Below, one piece after another: positions 18,787 to 28,219 of a DNA stretch of 64,000 bases. The notes beneath the pieces are model-generated. The model worked only from the letters and a program-made list of their open reading frames with translations, was not told the DNA's origin and made no database searches. The DNA is from Salinispora arenicola (GTDB lineage: Bacteria; Actinomycetota; Actinomycetes; Mycobacteriales; Micromonosporaceae), in the NCBI RefSeq assembly GCF_006716065.1, contig NZ_VFOL01000001.1:3658001-3722000 (forward strand), given 5' to 3'. The position numbers and the translations under genes are program-made. Positions within the stretch are counted from its first letter, which is position 1. Each line of letters opens with the position of its first letter.

Positions 18787-19899
18787 TCACTTGCCGAAGC
18801 TGTCACGTCGCCGCCCTGCGGCGCGGTGCCATCGCCCTCGCCATTCCGTGCCAAAGATGTCCTGACCAGGACGTCGCTCACCAGACGTTTGGACCTGGCC
18901 AACGTCGGAATGGCCCTCGTGGCCAGTGCCGGTTGTGGCAGCGCCCGGTGCCCCGTCTGAGCCCGTCCGAGCGACAGCCGGTTCGAGATCGAGTACCGGG
19001 ATCGGTGTAGCTGCCCAAGCGTCCACGAAGTCCCTCGCCTCGGCCGGTAAGGGGAGACCGCTACCACTTGCCAGGGGCACCGCCTGATCCGTCAAGTGGC
19101 TCAGCGCCTCTTGGAAGACCTGTAGTGCAGTCGGTCGGCTCTCGGGCCTCAGGGCCAGGCACGACTCCACCAGGTCAACAAGAGCATCCGGAACGCTGTC
19201 GAGGTCCGGCGGCATGCCGGCCAAGCGGTCGTGCGGTGCCATTCCCTCGAAAGGGGTGCGCCCTGTGGTCGCCCAGACCAGTGTCGCCCCGAGTGCGAAG
19301 ACGTCCGACTTCTCGGTCGCATTGCGGACGTCGAGAAGATGTTCGTTGGCGCAGTACGGGTGTGTACCGAACCGCTCAGTGGTGTTCGTCACGTCCGACC
19401 CGGTCGAGAACCTGGAGATCCCGAAGTCGATCACCTTGATCCCGGTTCGTTCGACGAGGATGTTCTGCGGCTTGAGGTCGCGGTGAAGGATGCCCTTGGC
19501 ATGAATCTCGGCGAGCGCCTCGCCCATGCTCGCTGCGAGCCACCAACCTGGAAGTTCCTCGAACACCCCGTACTGGCGAACCAGCCGATCGAGGGGCGGC
19601 GCATGGACGTAGCGAGTGGCCAGCCACGGGGGGTCGTCCTCGCCCCCGGAGGCCAACAGCTCCGCTGTGTGTACCCCGGCCATCTGCTCGATCAGCTTGA
19701 TCTCGCGACGAAATCGCTCGCGCCAGGCGGGCGCCGCTACCTTCGGTGACGTGAAGATCTTGACGGCGGCGGGCAGCTTGATGTCCGCACGGAAACCGAG
19801 GAAAACGGTGCCAAATCCTCCCGAGCCGATTCGGTGAGTCAGGCGGAAGCCGCCGCACTCATCAGGATCGCCGGCCTCTTTGGGCCGCCACGGCACCAT
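18787..19899 (-). CDS. Soluble Ser/Thr protein kinase heading the defence operon
   Basis: A protein of 370 residues from ATG 19899. It has the Hanks-type motifs: glycine loop GSGGFGTV, AVKIF lysine, HRDLKPQN catalytic loop and DFG (VIDFGISRF), followed by a low-complexity C-terminal tail. No transmembrane segment or PASTA domain is present, so it is cytoplasmic, unlike housekeeping PknB. It is the first gene of the operon that continues with SNF2, methylase, DUF1998 helicase and UvrD genes. Kinases occur in BREX type 2 (PglW) and other antiphage loci, and canonical DISARM lacks one. It may regulate the system by phosphorylating its partners. Its placement in the operon is clear; its role is inferred. 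Confidence 0.85.
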   Translation of the reverse strand: MVPWRPKEAGDPDECGGFRLTHRIGSGGFGTVFLGFRADIKLPAAVKIFTSPKVAAPAWRERFRREIKLIEQMAGVHTAELLASGGEDDPPWLATRYVHAPPLDRLVRQYGVFEELPGWWLAASMGEALAEIHAKGILHRDLKPQNILVERTGIKVIDFGISRFSTGSDVTNTTERFGTHPYCANEHLLDVRNATEKSDVFALGATLVWATTGRTPFEGMAPHDRLAGMPPDLDSVPDALVDLVESCLALRPESRPTALQVFQEALSHLTDQAVPLASGSGLPLPAEARDFVDAWAATPIPVLDLEPAVARTGSDGAPGAATTGTGHEGHSDVGQVQTSGERRPGQDIFGTEWRGRWHRAAGRRRDSFGK

Positions 19900-20552
19900 G
19901 CGCGTCCCCTCAGCTCCCGCCCGCTTCTTGTGTGGACGGTTATCCTACGGGAGCACGCGTACCTCCCGGTCGTCATGCCCGCCGGCCCTGTCCAACGGCT
20001 CGAATCGCGGCGCGAAGTCGCTCGGGCTCTCATTTGTACCTTCGCCACAGTCCATCAGCCGCTGTTTGCTTCGGACTGAGTCTGCCTGGCCTGCGCTTCG
20101 CAGTGCGAGCCGCCGGCCGGTCCGCATCGGATCGCCACTCGTCCGAGGAGCCCTTGCCGCACGGCCGAGCGACCCGCCCGTTTCGACGATGGTCGTCATC
20201 GCCTGCTGCGCCACCTTCGCCCGCGGGCGCGCTGGGTCTCGCTGGGCCGCAGGCGCCGGTGCAGGCGGTATACCGAAAACCGGCCGCTCATTTGACCCGA
20301 CGAACGGGGGAGCCCAGCGGGACGGCGAATGTCGGCTCGCCTGAGACGACGGGAGGTTCATCGAGCCGTTCTTCTACCCGTGCCACACCGATCATCCAGG
20401 TCGCGCCCGCACAACCGCAGGAGGAAGAGCCCGACGAGTAGGTAGGTGTACATGTTGCCCTCGCGCGGCTGGTGGAGACCCATGCGCGAAGAGGCCGCCA
20501 GCACCGCTAAGCTGCCAGCCTGCGTACGCTCCGCAATCAAGCGAGGGCGTAG
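19900..20552. other. Intergenic region upstream of the kinase operon
   Basis: About 650 bp between the kinase start and the OLD-family relic. Open frames here on both strands have unconvincing composition and no recognisable motif. The promoter of the minus-strand defence operon should lie in the first 100-150 bp. I saw no clear -35/-10 pair. Confidence 0.4.
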
Positions 20553-21095
<543 letters not shown>

Positions 21096-21210
21096 TAGTC
21101 GTTACTCAGCAACACAAGCGCGGCGTCGACAGACAACAAGTGCGGATACGCCACGCTCCCGCGCATTAACCGTTTCTGCCTCACCTTCGGCCGGATCTAT
21201 CCTCAAGAGC

Positions 21211-22257
21211 GTGACCAGATCGGACACCGAGGACCTACCCACGCTCCGGCAGTGGTTGGACGGCCTGGACGACCACCCTTTGCTCTGGTTCTTTGAACCT
21301 CGCCGTGAGCTGCACCCGATGGTCGAGTACGCATGGTGGCGCAACCCGATACTGATGGCTGTCGAGGAAACCCTGCTCCACCTGGAACGGGCACAGCCTG
21401 TCGGGCTCGGGAAGAAGCGCCGCGAGTTCAGGACGTTCAAAGGCAAGAACAACGATGGAGTGGAGTCACTCGACCCGCTCCGATCCGAGCTGATCGTCGG
21501 CTCTCTGCTAGCCGAGGCCGGAGTGCCGTTCCGCTTCAACACCAGCGCGGGACCAGACATCCTGTTGGGGGCCGCTGTCACGTCGTTCGCGATCGAGATC
21601 GGGATGCGACGGCCGAAGAGCCTGAGCGAGCTGAGCCGCCGGCTCATGCGCGGTCTCAAACAGCGAGGGCTGCCGCACGCGGTGTCGATCTCGACGGATC
21701 CGATACCGCCGGTCGCAATCCGTACTGCAGTGCAGGACGCGATCGTGGAACAGTTCCTGCCCGCCGACGGCAGCCGTGGTGTGACGTCGCTGCGCACGAT
21801 CGCCGCTCCAGCGCGGCCGGAGCTCGGCATCCCTGACTCATGGGTGACGATCCGGGTCAGCAACGACCGGGGCACAACTTCAACGGAGGCGCCGTGGAAA
21901 AGTCCGCACATGAAGGCGGTCGCCCAGGAGGTCGCCAAGAACATCCTCCGCGATAATCGTAAGCAGACCCAGGCGAAATCCTGTCCGACAATTCTCATCG
22001 CAGATCTCACCGGCGGAGACCTGCCGGACACGCGTTACTGGAATGACGTCTTCGACAGCATCTGGCAGCCTGACGACGGGTACCTCGCTGTCGCGGCGAT
22101 GACCTGGCTTAACACCAATCGGATGCCGACCTTGGCGTTCTCGCTCAATCCGTTCGCCGACCAGGGCAGCGTGAGGGACGTCGCGTCACTCTTGGAGCCG
22201 GTCCCGGGATTCCATGATCTCGGAGACCGGCTAGCTGGGCGCAAGCGACGGCAGTAG
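21211..22257 (+). CDS. Hypothetical protein with possible nuclease-like core
   Basis: A protein of 348 residues from GTG 21211 (MTRSDTEDLPTLRQWL). The frame extends upstream to 20938 but that part covers the OLD-family relic and is not believed. The segment LRSELIVGSLLAEAGVPF, then GPDILLGAAVTSFAIEIG, resembles the E...PD...E-x-K layout of PD-(D/E)XK nucleases, but the last position is Gly (EIG) and not Lys, so activity is doubtful. No signal peptide or membrane segment is present. It stands alone between a nuclease relic and a transposase relic, on the same strand as both. I do not recognise the family, and the nuclease reading is only a fold-level impression. Confidence 0.6.
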   Translation: MTRSDTEDLPTLRQWLDGLDDHPLLWFFEPRRELHPMVEYAWWRNPILMAVEETLLHLERAQPVGLGKKRREFRTFKGKNNDGVESLDPLRSELIVGSLLAEAGVPFRFNTSAGPDILLGAAVTSFAIEIGMRRPKSLSELSRRLMRGLKQRGLPHAVSISTDPIPPVAIRTAVQDAIVEQFLPADGSRGVTSLRTIAAPARPELGIPDSWVTIRVSNDRGTTSTEAPWKSPHMKAVAQEVAKNILRDNRKQTQAKSCPTILIADLTGGDLPDTRYWNDVFDSIWQPDDGYLAVAAMTWLNTNRMPTLAFSLNPFADQGSVRDVASLLEPVPGFHDLGDRLAGRKRRQ

Positions 22258-22329
22258 TTATTCGCCGAGCGGATGATCAACAGGCGGCTCTCATGTGATT
22301 TCCACTATGCCTGAGAAAACAGCGCTTTC

Positions 22330-22770
22330 CTATTAGGGCAGCGGATTTGGGTGCTCACCGACGGGACGGGGGTTCGCGCTGATGGTGCACGCGTTCGAGG
22401 GCAACCGGGGGCGAGACCACCACCATGCTGCCGGTCCTGCGGGCCTTCCTCGACGCCCACAAGTTGTCCGATGTGACGGTCGTGGCCGACGCCGGGATGG
22501 TTTCCGAGGCCAACAATCGCGCGATCGAAGCGGCCGGGTTGTCGTTCATCCCCGGCGCCCGCATCCCCGACGTCCCCTACGCGGTCACGGCGTGGCGGGA
22601 CCCCCATCCCGACGCCGATATCCCGGACGGGCAGGCGTTCGCCCAGCCCCGGCGGCCGGACCCGGCGACAACGCCGCGACTACACGTACTTCTACCAGTA
22701 CCGGGCCGACCGGGCCCGACGCACCCTACGCGGCATCGGCCAGAAGATCACCAAGGCCGAAAACGCCGAG
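22330..22770 (+). pseudogene. IS1634-type (IS4 superfamily) transposase fragment
   Basis: Pieces in three frames follow the order of IS1634-family transposases: MVHAFEGNRG, then DVTVVADAGMVSEANNRAIE and PGARIPDVPYAV, then DYTYFYQYRADRARRTLRGI. A frame change lies at the G run near 22405-22412 and another near 22660-22680. The N-terminal part and the C-terminal catalytic region are missing, and no terminal inverted repeats were seen. It is a non-mobile remnant marking past IS activity. Confidence 0.75.
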
Positions 22771-22776
22771 GTGCGA

Positions 22777-23366
22777 TTAGTCATCGAAATCATCAAGGTC
22801 CAGGATCACTCTTGGCCGCGTCATTGTTCCGGTAAGTAACGCTGCGGCCAGGTCAGCAGGTTCTGGTCCGACGACGTGGCATTGGCTGCATGAGTACCTT
22901 CCTGGCTGATTTTGGGTAGCGCAACGTATGCACAGCCAGCCCGGATTTCGCTCGGCAGCGATGCGTTCAAATTCGGCTTCTGCTGCTGCGTCGGACAACG
23001 GGTGTAGCCGTCTGAGGACAGCTTCGATCACGTAGCCATCAACATCGTGCAGCATTGCGGCAATGGTGTCATGGATTGGCCATTGCCCATAGGTAGATGT
23101 TGGGCGGCGATTCTGCGAAGCACGGGATTGGGATCGGTCGCCCAATCATCGAGTGGCTGGCCATCGGTCAAGGACAGCAGCGTGAGAGCGGCAATACGCT
23201 GGTGCTCCGGGCGAGGTTGCAGCTGCGGAAGCGTATGGAGCAGTGTGGGGACAACGATCTCGGCGATGGGGGCTCGCCACAGCGCTCGTGCCGCCACGAT
23301 CGCTGAACCTCGACCTCGAAAGAAGGTACTCACTAAGAAGCAAAGCCGCGCTCTCTGTATCATCAA
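22777..23366 (-). pseudogene. HEAT-like repeat protein with zinc ribbon, frameshifted
   Basis: Reading from 23366, one frame gives IAALTLLSLTDGQPLDDW and NPVLRRIAAQHLP, a HEAT-like helical repeat. At about 23090 the reading moves to another frame that continues the repeat pattern with IHDTIAAMLHDVDGYVIEAV and then a four-cysteine ribbon (CIRC-x9-CSQC), ending with an acidic tail (LDLDDFDD). Both parts make sense only if joined, so this is one gene with a single frameshift or a local sequence error. A real start upstream of 23366 is not clear and the 5' end may also be damaged. No function can be assigned beyond a protein- or nucleic-acid-binding scaffold. Confidence 0.5.
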
Positions 23367-23742
23367 CTCGATTCCATGCGCACGGGCTGCTCTGACGTGG
23401 GCACAGCGCCGGCATACACCGCAGCCACGTACCCGGGTCGTCGTACGATCCGGTCAGCTCTGACGACTCCAGGTAGCAGATCGGGGACCGCCCCCGGCGG
23501 CGGCGACCGTACGACCCAGCTCCACCTGCGCCGGGAGATACAGCGACCGCTCGGTGCCCTTGGTGGGCACCCGCCAATGCTGTGGTGACCACCGAGTCAG
23601 CGGCGGGGCGCCTGGTTGGCCGGAGTGGGGTGGCTTGCGCGGTGTGGTTCGGCCGGAGGGTGCGCCCACGCATTTGATACATGAAATTCAGTCGGATTCA
23701 TGACGTTGCCGATTGTCGGCAACTATGTATTCAAGTCGTACG
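23367..23742. other. No convincing gene
   Basis: Open frames on both strands in this ~375 bp have poor composition and no motif. A minus-strand stretch near 23500-23600 reads RVPTKGTERSLYLPAQVELG and could be a decayed gene, but it cannot be identified. Confidence 0.35.
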
Positions 23743-24240
23743 ATGGCCAGTAACCCGGTAAACACAAAGGTCTCCGTGGTGGGGAGGATCAATGCCGCTC
23801 GTATCTCACAAAACTACCGGAAGGTGGACCCATTCCGGCAAGCGCACCCAGGGGTGGAGGTCCAGGGTGATGGGTTATTCGATGACGTTAGCAAAGAACA
23901 GCTGCAAGCGATCATTGACCAGACGAACAACAGCCTCAAGAGGCGAGTTCTCGAATTCAATGACCCTGATCCAGCGAGAGCTGACAGGTATAAAGCTATG
24001 GCGGCTGCTTTGCTGAAAGCTGCGGACTCCAGAGGCGAGGGCCCCGCCATTGAGGTCGTGTGGGGAATTCACCAGGAAGTCGCCGCCGAGGCGCGGGGCG
24101 GAGGAAGGAGAGCTTTCAAGCACTTCACCGTCAGAGATCCCTCGGGGAGGCAGTGGCATCTGTATGTCGACGACAGAGTGCGGACCATCACGTACCTAAC
24201 TCCGAAACGGAGCGTAGCTGTGAAGGTTGCGAACGTCTAA
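23743..24240 (+). CDS. Hypothetical protein with lower GC than neighbours
   Basis: A protein of 165 residues if ATG 23743 (MASNPVNTKVSVVG) is used. TTG 23713 and ATG 23725 are in-frame alternatives and no good ribosome-binding site decides between them. The protein has an alpha-helical middle part and a C-terminal beta-rich part (FTVRDPSGRQWHLYVDD, then TITYLTPKR). No membrane segment or known motif is present. The DNA is visibly richer in A/T than flanking genes, which suggests recent transfer. A strong hairpin 39 bp after the stop should terminate its transcript. Function unknown. Confidence 0.65.
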   Translation: MASNPVNTKVSVVGRINAARISQNYRKVDPFRQAHPGVEVQGDGLFDDVSKEQLQAIIDQTNNSLKRRVLEFNDPDPARADRYKAMAAALLKAADSRGEGPAIEVVWGIHQEVAAEARGGGRRAFKHFTVRDPSGRQWHLYVDDRVRTITYLTPKRSVAVKVANV

Positions 24241-24278
24241 CTACCCTCTCCCGAAATTGAGGTGTGGGGCCGAAGTGG

Positions 24279-24306
24279 TATCCCAGCAGCCACGGCTGCT
24301 GGGATA
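24279..24306 (+). terminator. Hairpin terminator after the 23743-24240 gene
   Basis: A perfect 13-bp inverted repeat (TATCCCAGCAGCC and its complement) with a 2-nt spacer lies 39 bp downstream of the stop. No T-run follows, which is common in actinomycetes. Confidence 0.65.
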
Positions 24307-24712
24307 GTCGCAGGAGTCGATCCCCGCCACCCTGGCAGCCTCGGCGACCTGACCGCCCTCGCATCGGCCTGCCTTCACCACGCTGCCGACGCGGCGTAAA
24401 TGGCGCCGCCACCGTAGTCGAACGGGATGTCTTGGGGTGCCCGTCCGGCCATGGTGGAGCACCCGCCTCGTTCCCGATTCCGCCTTCGGGGCCGAGCCAG
24501 AGCAGAAGCGACCGGTCCGGATAGCCGACGCCGATCTGCAGCGCGGGCGGCAGCGGTGCATCCCATGGAGAAGCGTCGCCAGCCAAATGCTGCGGCGGGT
24601 AGATCCCAACGACCTGCGGAACGTCGACCACGCCCTCGCTGAGGGGCTCGGCGCCCGCGGGGTACGGGCGCAACGGTCGCCGCCGCCGAGACCATCACGC
24701 TGACCATCGTGG
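24307..24712. other. Gene-poor remnant zone
   Basis: No intact gene is seen. The stretch contains the 44-bp repeat described separately and short fragments without a consistent frame, so it seems to be decayed DNA between the 23743 gene and the MFS relic. Confidence 0.35.
24579..24622 (+). repeat. 44-bp dispersed repeat, copy 1
   Basis: This stretch matches the reverse complement of 60393-60436 at 41 of 44 positions, differing at three G/A sites. On the minus strand both copies read VPQVVGIYPPQHLAG, so they may be fragments of the same unidentified gene. They lie on either side of the biosynthetic cluster, in inverted orientation. Confidence 0.85.
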
Positions 24713-24960
24713 TACCCCGGTCTACCTGACCGTGCTGGGCTTGTTCGCCGCCGGATCGCTGCTGCGGCCTGGCCCAGTCGATCTACCAGTTGGCCGGTGC
24801 CCGCGGGCTGCAGGGCCTCGGCGCGGGCGGGCTGACCGTCATCGCCCTCGCAGTGGTGGCGGACCTCGCCCCACCCGAGAAACGCGCCCGCTACCAGGCC
24901 AATCTCGGGGCTGCCTTCGCCATCGCCAGAGCCGGTGCGACATGTTCGGCTCGACGGCTT
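24713..24960 (+). pseudogene. MFS drug transporter relic
   Basis: One frame gives VYLTVLGLFAAGSLL and, after a frameshift near 24765, LAQSIYQLAGARGLQGLGAG followed by GLTVIALAVVADLAPPEKRA. This is the TM3-TM4 region with the RGLQGLGAG motif typical of DHA2/EmrB-type major facilitator drug exporters. All other membrane helices are missing. It is a non-functional fragment, unrelated in position to the intact exporter of the cluster at 28858-30336. Confidence 0.65.
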
Positions 24961-24977
24961 CGTCCCCGACTGCAATC

Positions 24978-25475
24978 TCATCGGGCCTGAAGCAGCCCGC
25001 GTTCGGCCAGGTAGGCGCGGAGCGTCTCGGCGTCCTCGGCAGACAGCAACCGACGGGGGACTACGGTCGCCGGCATCTGACCGACGTACAGGACCCAGAA
25101 CTCGGGGGTGTCCTTCACCCGATCGACCCCGTCCCAGGCGATACCGCTGGACTGCGAGCCGCTGCGCATCAGAATGTTGTCGTCAGTAATCTCATAGGCG
25201 CCCTCGACAGCGTAGTCACTGGACCGACGCCGGGCGCGCAGCCGGACCCATGGCCAGTACAGTATCGCCAGTAGGCCACCCATGAGCATCGTCAGCCACA
25301 GCGGCTGGATCTGGTCGCCCCACCCGAGGCTCCGCGATACGGCGAGGCCGGCCGCCCCCGCCGCTGCCAGCACCGCGCCGACGTATAGGTACTTGCGTAG
25401 CTGATCAATGCTGAGCGCAGCGGCCACGCGGCTCGGGTAGGCGGGATCGGCCGGGACGTCAAAACGGATGTGCAC
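24978..25475 (-). CDS. YcxB-like membrane protein
   Basis: A protein of 165 residues from GTG 25475 (MHIRFDVPADPAYPSRVAAAL). The longer upstream frame is rejected because of poor composition. There are two hydrophobic segments around residues 30-47 and 58-75 (YLYVGAVLAAAGAAGLAV and LTMLMGGLLAILYWPW), followed by a cytoplasmic domain with YEITDDNILMRSGSQSSGIA and DRVKDTPEFWVLYVG, the pattern of YcxB-like C-terminal domains. Such proteins are small membrane proteins of unknown role. It probably forms a short minus-strand group with the two genes at 25666-26248. Confidence 0.7.
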   Translation of the reverse strand: MHIRFDVPADPAYPSRVAAALSIDQLRKYLYVGAVLAAAGAAGLAVSRSLGWGDQIQPLWLTMLMGGLLAILYWPWVRLRARRRSSDYAVEGAYEITDDNILMRSGSQSSGIAWDGVDRVKDTPEFWVLYVGQMPATVVPRRLLSAEDAETLRAYLAERGLLQAR

Positions 25476-25665
25476 GCCAGAACGATAGTGCCCCCGTAGG
25501 TCCGACGGGCAGCTGCGTGTCAGATGCCGCTCGCATGCCGCTGCCGGTGAGACCAGCACCGCCCAGCATGTCAGCGCTAGGCGTACGCGCACCGGCAGGG
25601 AGCCCGGCCATGCCGGTGCGCGTGGCCCTCCGCGGGCTGGTGTCATCGGGGGACCGGGAACCGGT

Positions 25666-25857
25666 CTACCGGTCAGCCGCGGCGAGTTGCTGGTTCGGCC
25701 GGCCTTTCCAGTCGCTGATCGGCGCGTCCAGCGGTGTCGGGTCCGTGCCTCGAGCACCGTTCGGGTGTGGCTGAGACTGCATCGCACTGATCGCACCCTG
25801 AAGCTCCAGCGCACGCCTCTGGATCTCCCGGAGTCGGGCAAAAGGGTCCTTACTCAT
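25666..25857 (-). CDS. Small hypothetical protein
   Basis: A protein of 63 residues beginning MSKDPFARLREIQRRALEL. The first half is a predicted amphipathic helix and the second half is Pro/Asp/Gly-rich and probably disordered. The start lies 7 bp after the stop of the membrane protein gene at 25865, which suggests co-transcription. No family recognised. Confidence 0.55.
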   Translation of the reverse strand: MSKDPFARLREIQRRALELQGAISAMQSQPHPNGARGTDPTPLDAPISDWKGRPNQQLAAADR

Positions 25858-25864
25858 GTTGATC

Positions 25865-26248
25865 TCATCGCCCCAAGGTTGACGGTTGACCCGCCGCTAC
25901 GCGCCGTACCAGTGCCCATCCGATGACGCCCGTCGCGAGCGCAGAGTGTCCTAGCAAGACCGCCACGCCTGTCTGTGTGCCGTGCGTTAGGTACCCGAGC
26001 ATCAGCGTCGCCAGTAGTCCAGAGGTAAGCCAGAGTAGGGCAGCCACGATCCGGCGAGGCCAGACCGAAGGCCACTTCCAGTCAAGCGCTACACCGACCA
26101 GCGCCAGCGCTAATGAAAGCAGGGCCACCACCTGCGAACCGGCCGAGCCGAAGGCTGCATCTGAGGCCACATCCGGTGAAGGGGAAATCACGAGAGCGAC
26201 GACGGGAAGCTCGAAAGCTGGACCCGCCGCCCATAGAATGAGGAACAT
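25865..26248 (-). CDS. Hypothetical four-helix membrane protein
   Basis: A protein of 127 residues from ATG 26248 (MFLILWAAGPAFELPVVALV). In-frame upstream codons back to 26353 look non-coding. There are four hydrophobic stretches: residues 2-20, 36-53 (QVVALLSLALALVGVAL), 65-84 (IVAALLWLTSGLLATLML) and 92-110 (GVAVLLGHSALATGVIGWAL). The tail is short and basic. No catalytic motif was found. First gene of a small minus-strand group with the 63-residue and YcxB-like genes. Confidence 0.6.
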   Translation of the reverse strand: MFLILWAAGPAFELPVVALVISPSPDVASDAAFGSAGSQVVALLSLALALVGVALDWKWPSVWPRRIVAALLWLTSGLLATLMLGYLTHGTQTGVAVLLGHSALATGVIGWALVRRVAAGQPSTLGR

Positions 26249-26327
26249 CCTATCAGGATTCTTCTTAACACGAAGATGGATAGTTGGAGGTGCGTAGCTT
26301 CGGCAGGCCTCACGATGGCAGCGCAAG

Positions 26328-26660
26328 GTGAAGGCACGTCTGGAAAAGGGCAAGAAACAGTCAAGAACCGGCCAGCGCCTCGGCGTCGGCCACAGCGCCC
26401 TCTACCAGTGGCTGCGCGCCGGCCGGCAGCGTGCCGCTGAGCGGGAACGCCACAACCAGGCACGGGTCGAGGTCACCACCAGGACCGCACCCAACCGGCG
26501 GTGGGTCACCGACCTCCTACCTGCGCACCTGGGCAGGGTTCCGCTACCTCGCCGTCCTGGTCGACGCCTACTCCCGGCGAGGTGTCGGGTGGGCGATGGC
26601 CGATCATCTGGGCATCCGGCCGGTCAGGAGACGACGCCGGCGGTGCGCGGGGCGCCGGTG
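26328..26660 (+). pseudogene. IS3-family transposase (OrfB) fragment
   Basis: One frame gives GVGHSALYQWLRAGRQRAAE and TAPNRRWVTD. After a frame change near 26510 another gives YLRTWAGFRYLAVLVDAYSR followed by GVGWAMADHLG, which is the N-terminal end of the rve integrase core of IS3-type transposases, including the first catalytic Asp of DAYSR. The rest of the catalytic domain is absent. The fragment abuts the 3' end of the acyl ligase gene at 26624, so it marks the left edge of the biosynthetic cluster. Confidence 0.65.
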
Positions 26661-28219
26661 GTAGGCGCGTGCGCGCCACGGTCCTCGGCGCGCAGTACCC
26701 GGCGCAGCACCTTGCCGGTGGGATTGCGCGGGAGGCTATCGACGAATCGGTATCCCACGGGCACCTTGTAGTCCGCGATCCGGCCGCGGAGGAACAGCAT
26801 CAACTGGCGGGGCGACACCTGCGCGCCGGGGGCCAGCACGACGGCCGCGTGAACCACTTCGCCCCAGCGCGGGTGCGGTACGCCGTAGACGGCCACGTCG
26901 GCGACGTCGGGGTGGGTACGGATCACGTTCTCCACCTCGACCGGGTAGATGTTCTGCCCGGCCACGACGATCGTGTCGTTGATCCGGTCCCGCAGGTACA
27001 GGTAGCCGTCGTCGTCGAGGTAGCCACTGTCGCCCATACGCAGCCAGCCGTCCACCTTCATCGCGGCGGTCTCGTCCGGCCGGTTGGCGTACTCGATGAA
27101 CTCGGCCGGGGTGCGTACGCAGATCCGGCCTGGCTGCCCAGGCGGCAGCTCGACGCCGGCCTCGTCGACGATACGCAGATCATTGCCGGGACAGATCCGC
27201 CCCGCCGAGCCGAGCTTGGGATGACCGGGGGTGTGTTCGTCGGCGCGGAGGCAGGTGATGAAGCTGCCCGTTTCGGCGGCCGCGTACGCCTGCACCAGGT
27301 CGCAGTCGAACTCGCGCATGCAGCGTTCCTGCAGTTCCGGGGAGATCGGCGAACCACCGTAGACGATCTTGCGCAGGGACCGGAACCGATGCGGTTCGGC
27401 GTCCGGCTCCGACAGCATTATCTGCAGCATGGCTGGCGCGGCCCACAGGGCGGTGACGGCATGGCGTTCGATCAACGCGCTCGCCTCGCCGGCCACGAAC
27501 GACTGCATCACGATGCTGGTCGCGCCGACGTTCAGGCTGTGCATGAACCACGCGTAGCCGCCGGCGTGCAGGCCAGGAAAGGCGCTGAGACTGCGGTCCT
27601 CCGGCCGCCAGTCGATCCAGTCCACGCCGGCCCGCTGCATGTTGTCGATGAACGTGAAGAACGTACGGTGAGCCAGTATGACGCCCTTGGGTAGTCCGGT
27701 GGTGCCGCTGGTGTACATCTGCGCCACGGGGTCGTCGGTGTCCACTTGTATTTCCAGGTCGTGCGGCGGGCAGTCAGCGAACCACCGCAGAAATCTGCCG
27801 TAGCGGTCTCCCGGCGCATCCATGTCGACCATGTGTCGCAGCGCGGCCAGGTCCGCCCGCAGCGGCTCGATCAGCGACGCGAATTCGTGCTCGACGAAGA
27901 GGATCTCCGCCGTGGAGTCGCGCAGCACATGGTTGATTTCCGCCGTGGTCAGTCGCGGGTTGACCGGCACCAGCACCGCGCCGATCTTCGCGCATGCGAT
28001 GGCAATCGTGTAGAAGTGGTGCGACTCGCGGCCGAGATAGGCGACGCGGGAGCCGCGGTCGAGGCCGGCACGCAGCAGAGCGTGCCCGACACGGTTGCTC
28101 TCAGCGTGCAGCTTCGCGTAGCTGACCCGTACGTCCTCGAAGAGGATCGCGTCTACGTCTGGCCGACGTCGGGCGTGCTCCGCGATGCGCGCGGCGATGG
28201 TGTGCTGGTAGGAGATCAT
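26624..28219 (-). CDS. Acyl-CoA/acyl-ACP ligase (AMP-binding)
   Basis: A protein of 531 residues from ATG 28219, which overlaps the stop of the upstream ACP gene (ATGA). It has the adenylate-forming signatures YTSGTTGLPKGV (P-loop), AYAAAETG, WLRMGDSGYLDDDGYLY and the C-terminal catalytic lysine region RNPTGKVLRR. It activates a carboxylic acid as the adenylate and passes it to CoA or a carrier protein. Translational coupling with the ACP suggests direct loading of that ACP. In the cluster it could activate a starter acid or release and reload the PKS chain. The substrate cannot be read from the sequence. Confidence 0.88.
   Translation of the reverse strand: MISYQHTIAARIAEHARRRPDVDAILFEDVRVSYAKLHAESNRVGHALLRAGLDRGSRVAYLGRESHHFYTIAIACAKIGAVLVPVNPRLTTAEINHVLRDSTAEILFVEHEFASLIEPLRADLAALRHMVDMDAPGDRYGRFLRWFADCPPHDLEIQVDTDDPVAQMYTSGTTGLPKGVILAHRTFFTFIDNMQRAGVDWIDWRPEDRSLSAFPGLHAGGYAWFMHSLNVGATSIVMQSFVAGEASALIERHAVTALWAAPAMLQIMLSEPDAEPHRFRSLRKIVYGGSPISPELQERCMREFDCDLVQAYAAAETGSFITCLRADEHTPGHPKLGSAGRICPGNDLRIVDEAGVELPPGQPGRICVRTPAEFIEYANRPDETAAMKVDGWLRMGDSGYLDDDGYLYLRDRINDTIVVAGQNIYPVEVENVIRTHPDVADVAVYGVPHPRWGEVVHAAVVLAPGAQVSPRQLMLFLRGRIADYKVPVGYRFVDSLPRNPTGKVLRRVLRAEDRGAHAPTTGAPRTAGVVS

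Noticed and set aside
18767..19067. Longer 5' end for the SNF2 helicase gene
   Set aside because: It would overlap the kinase gene by 280 bp with low-quality sequence. The start near 18758-18767 fits the spacing.
23146..23682. A 178-codon minus-strand frame
   Set aside because: Composition is poor, it overlaps the HEAT-like relic in another frame, and it shows no motif. Probably decayed DNA.
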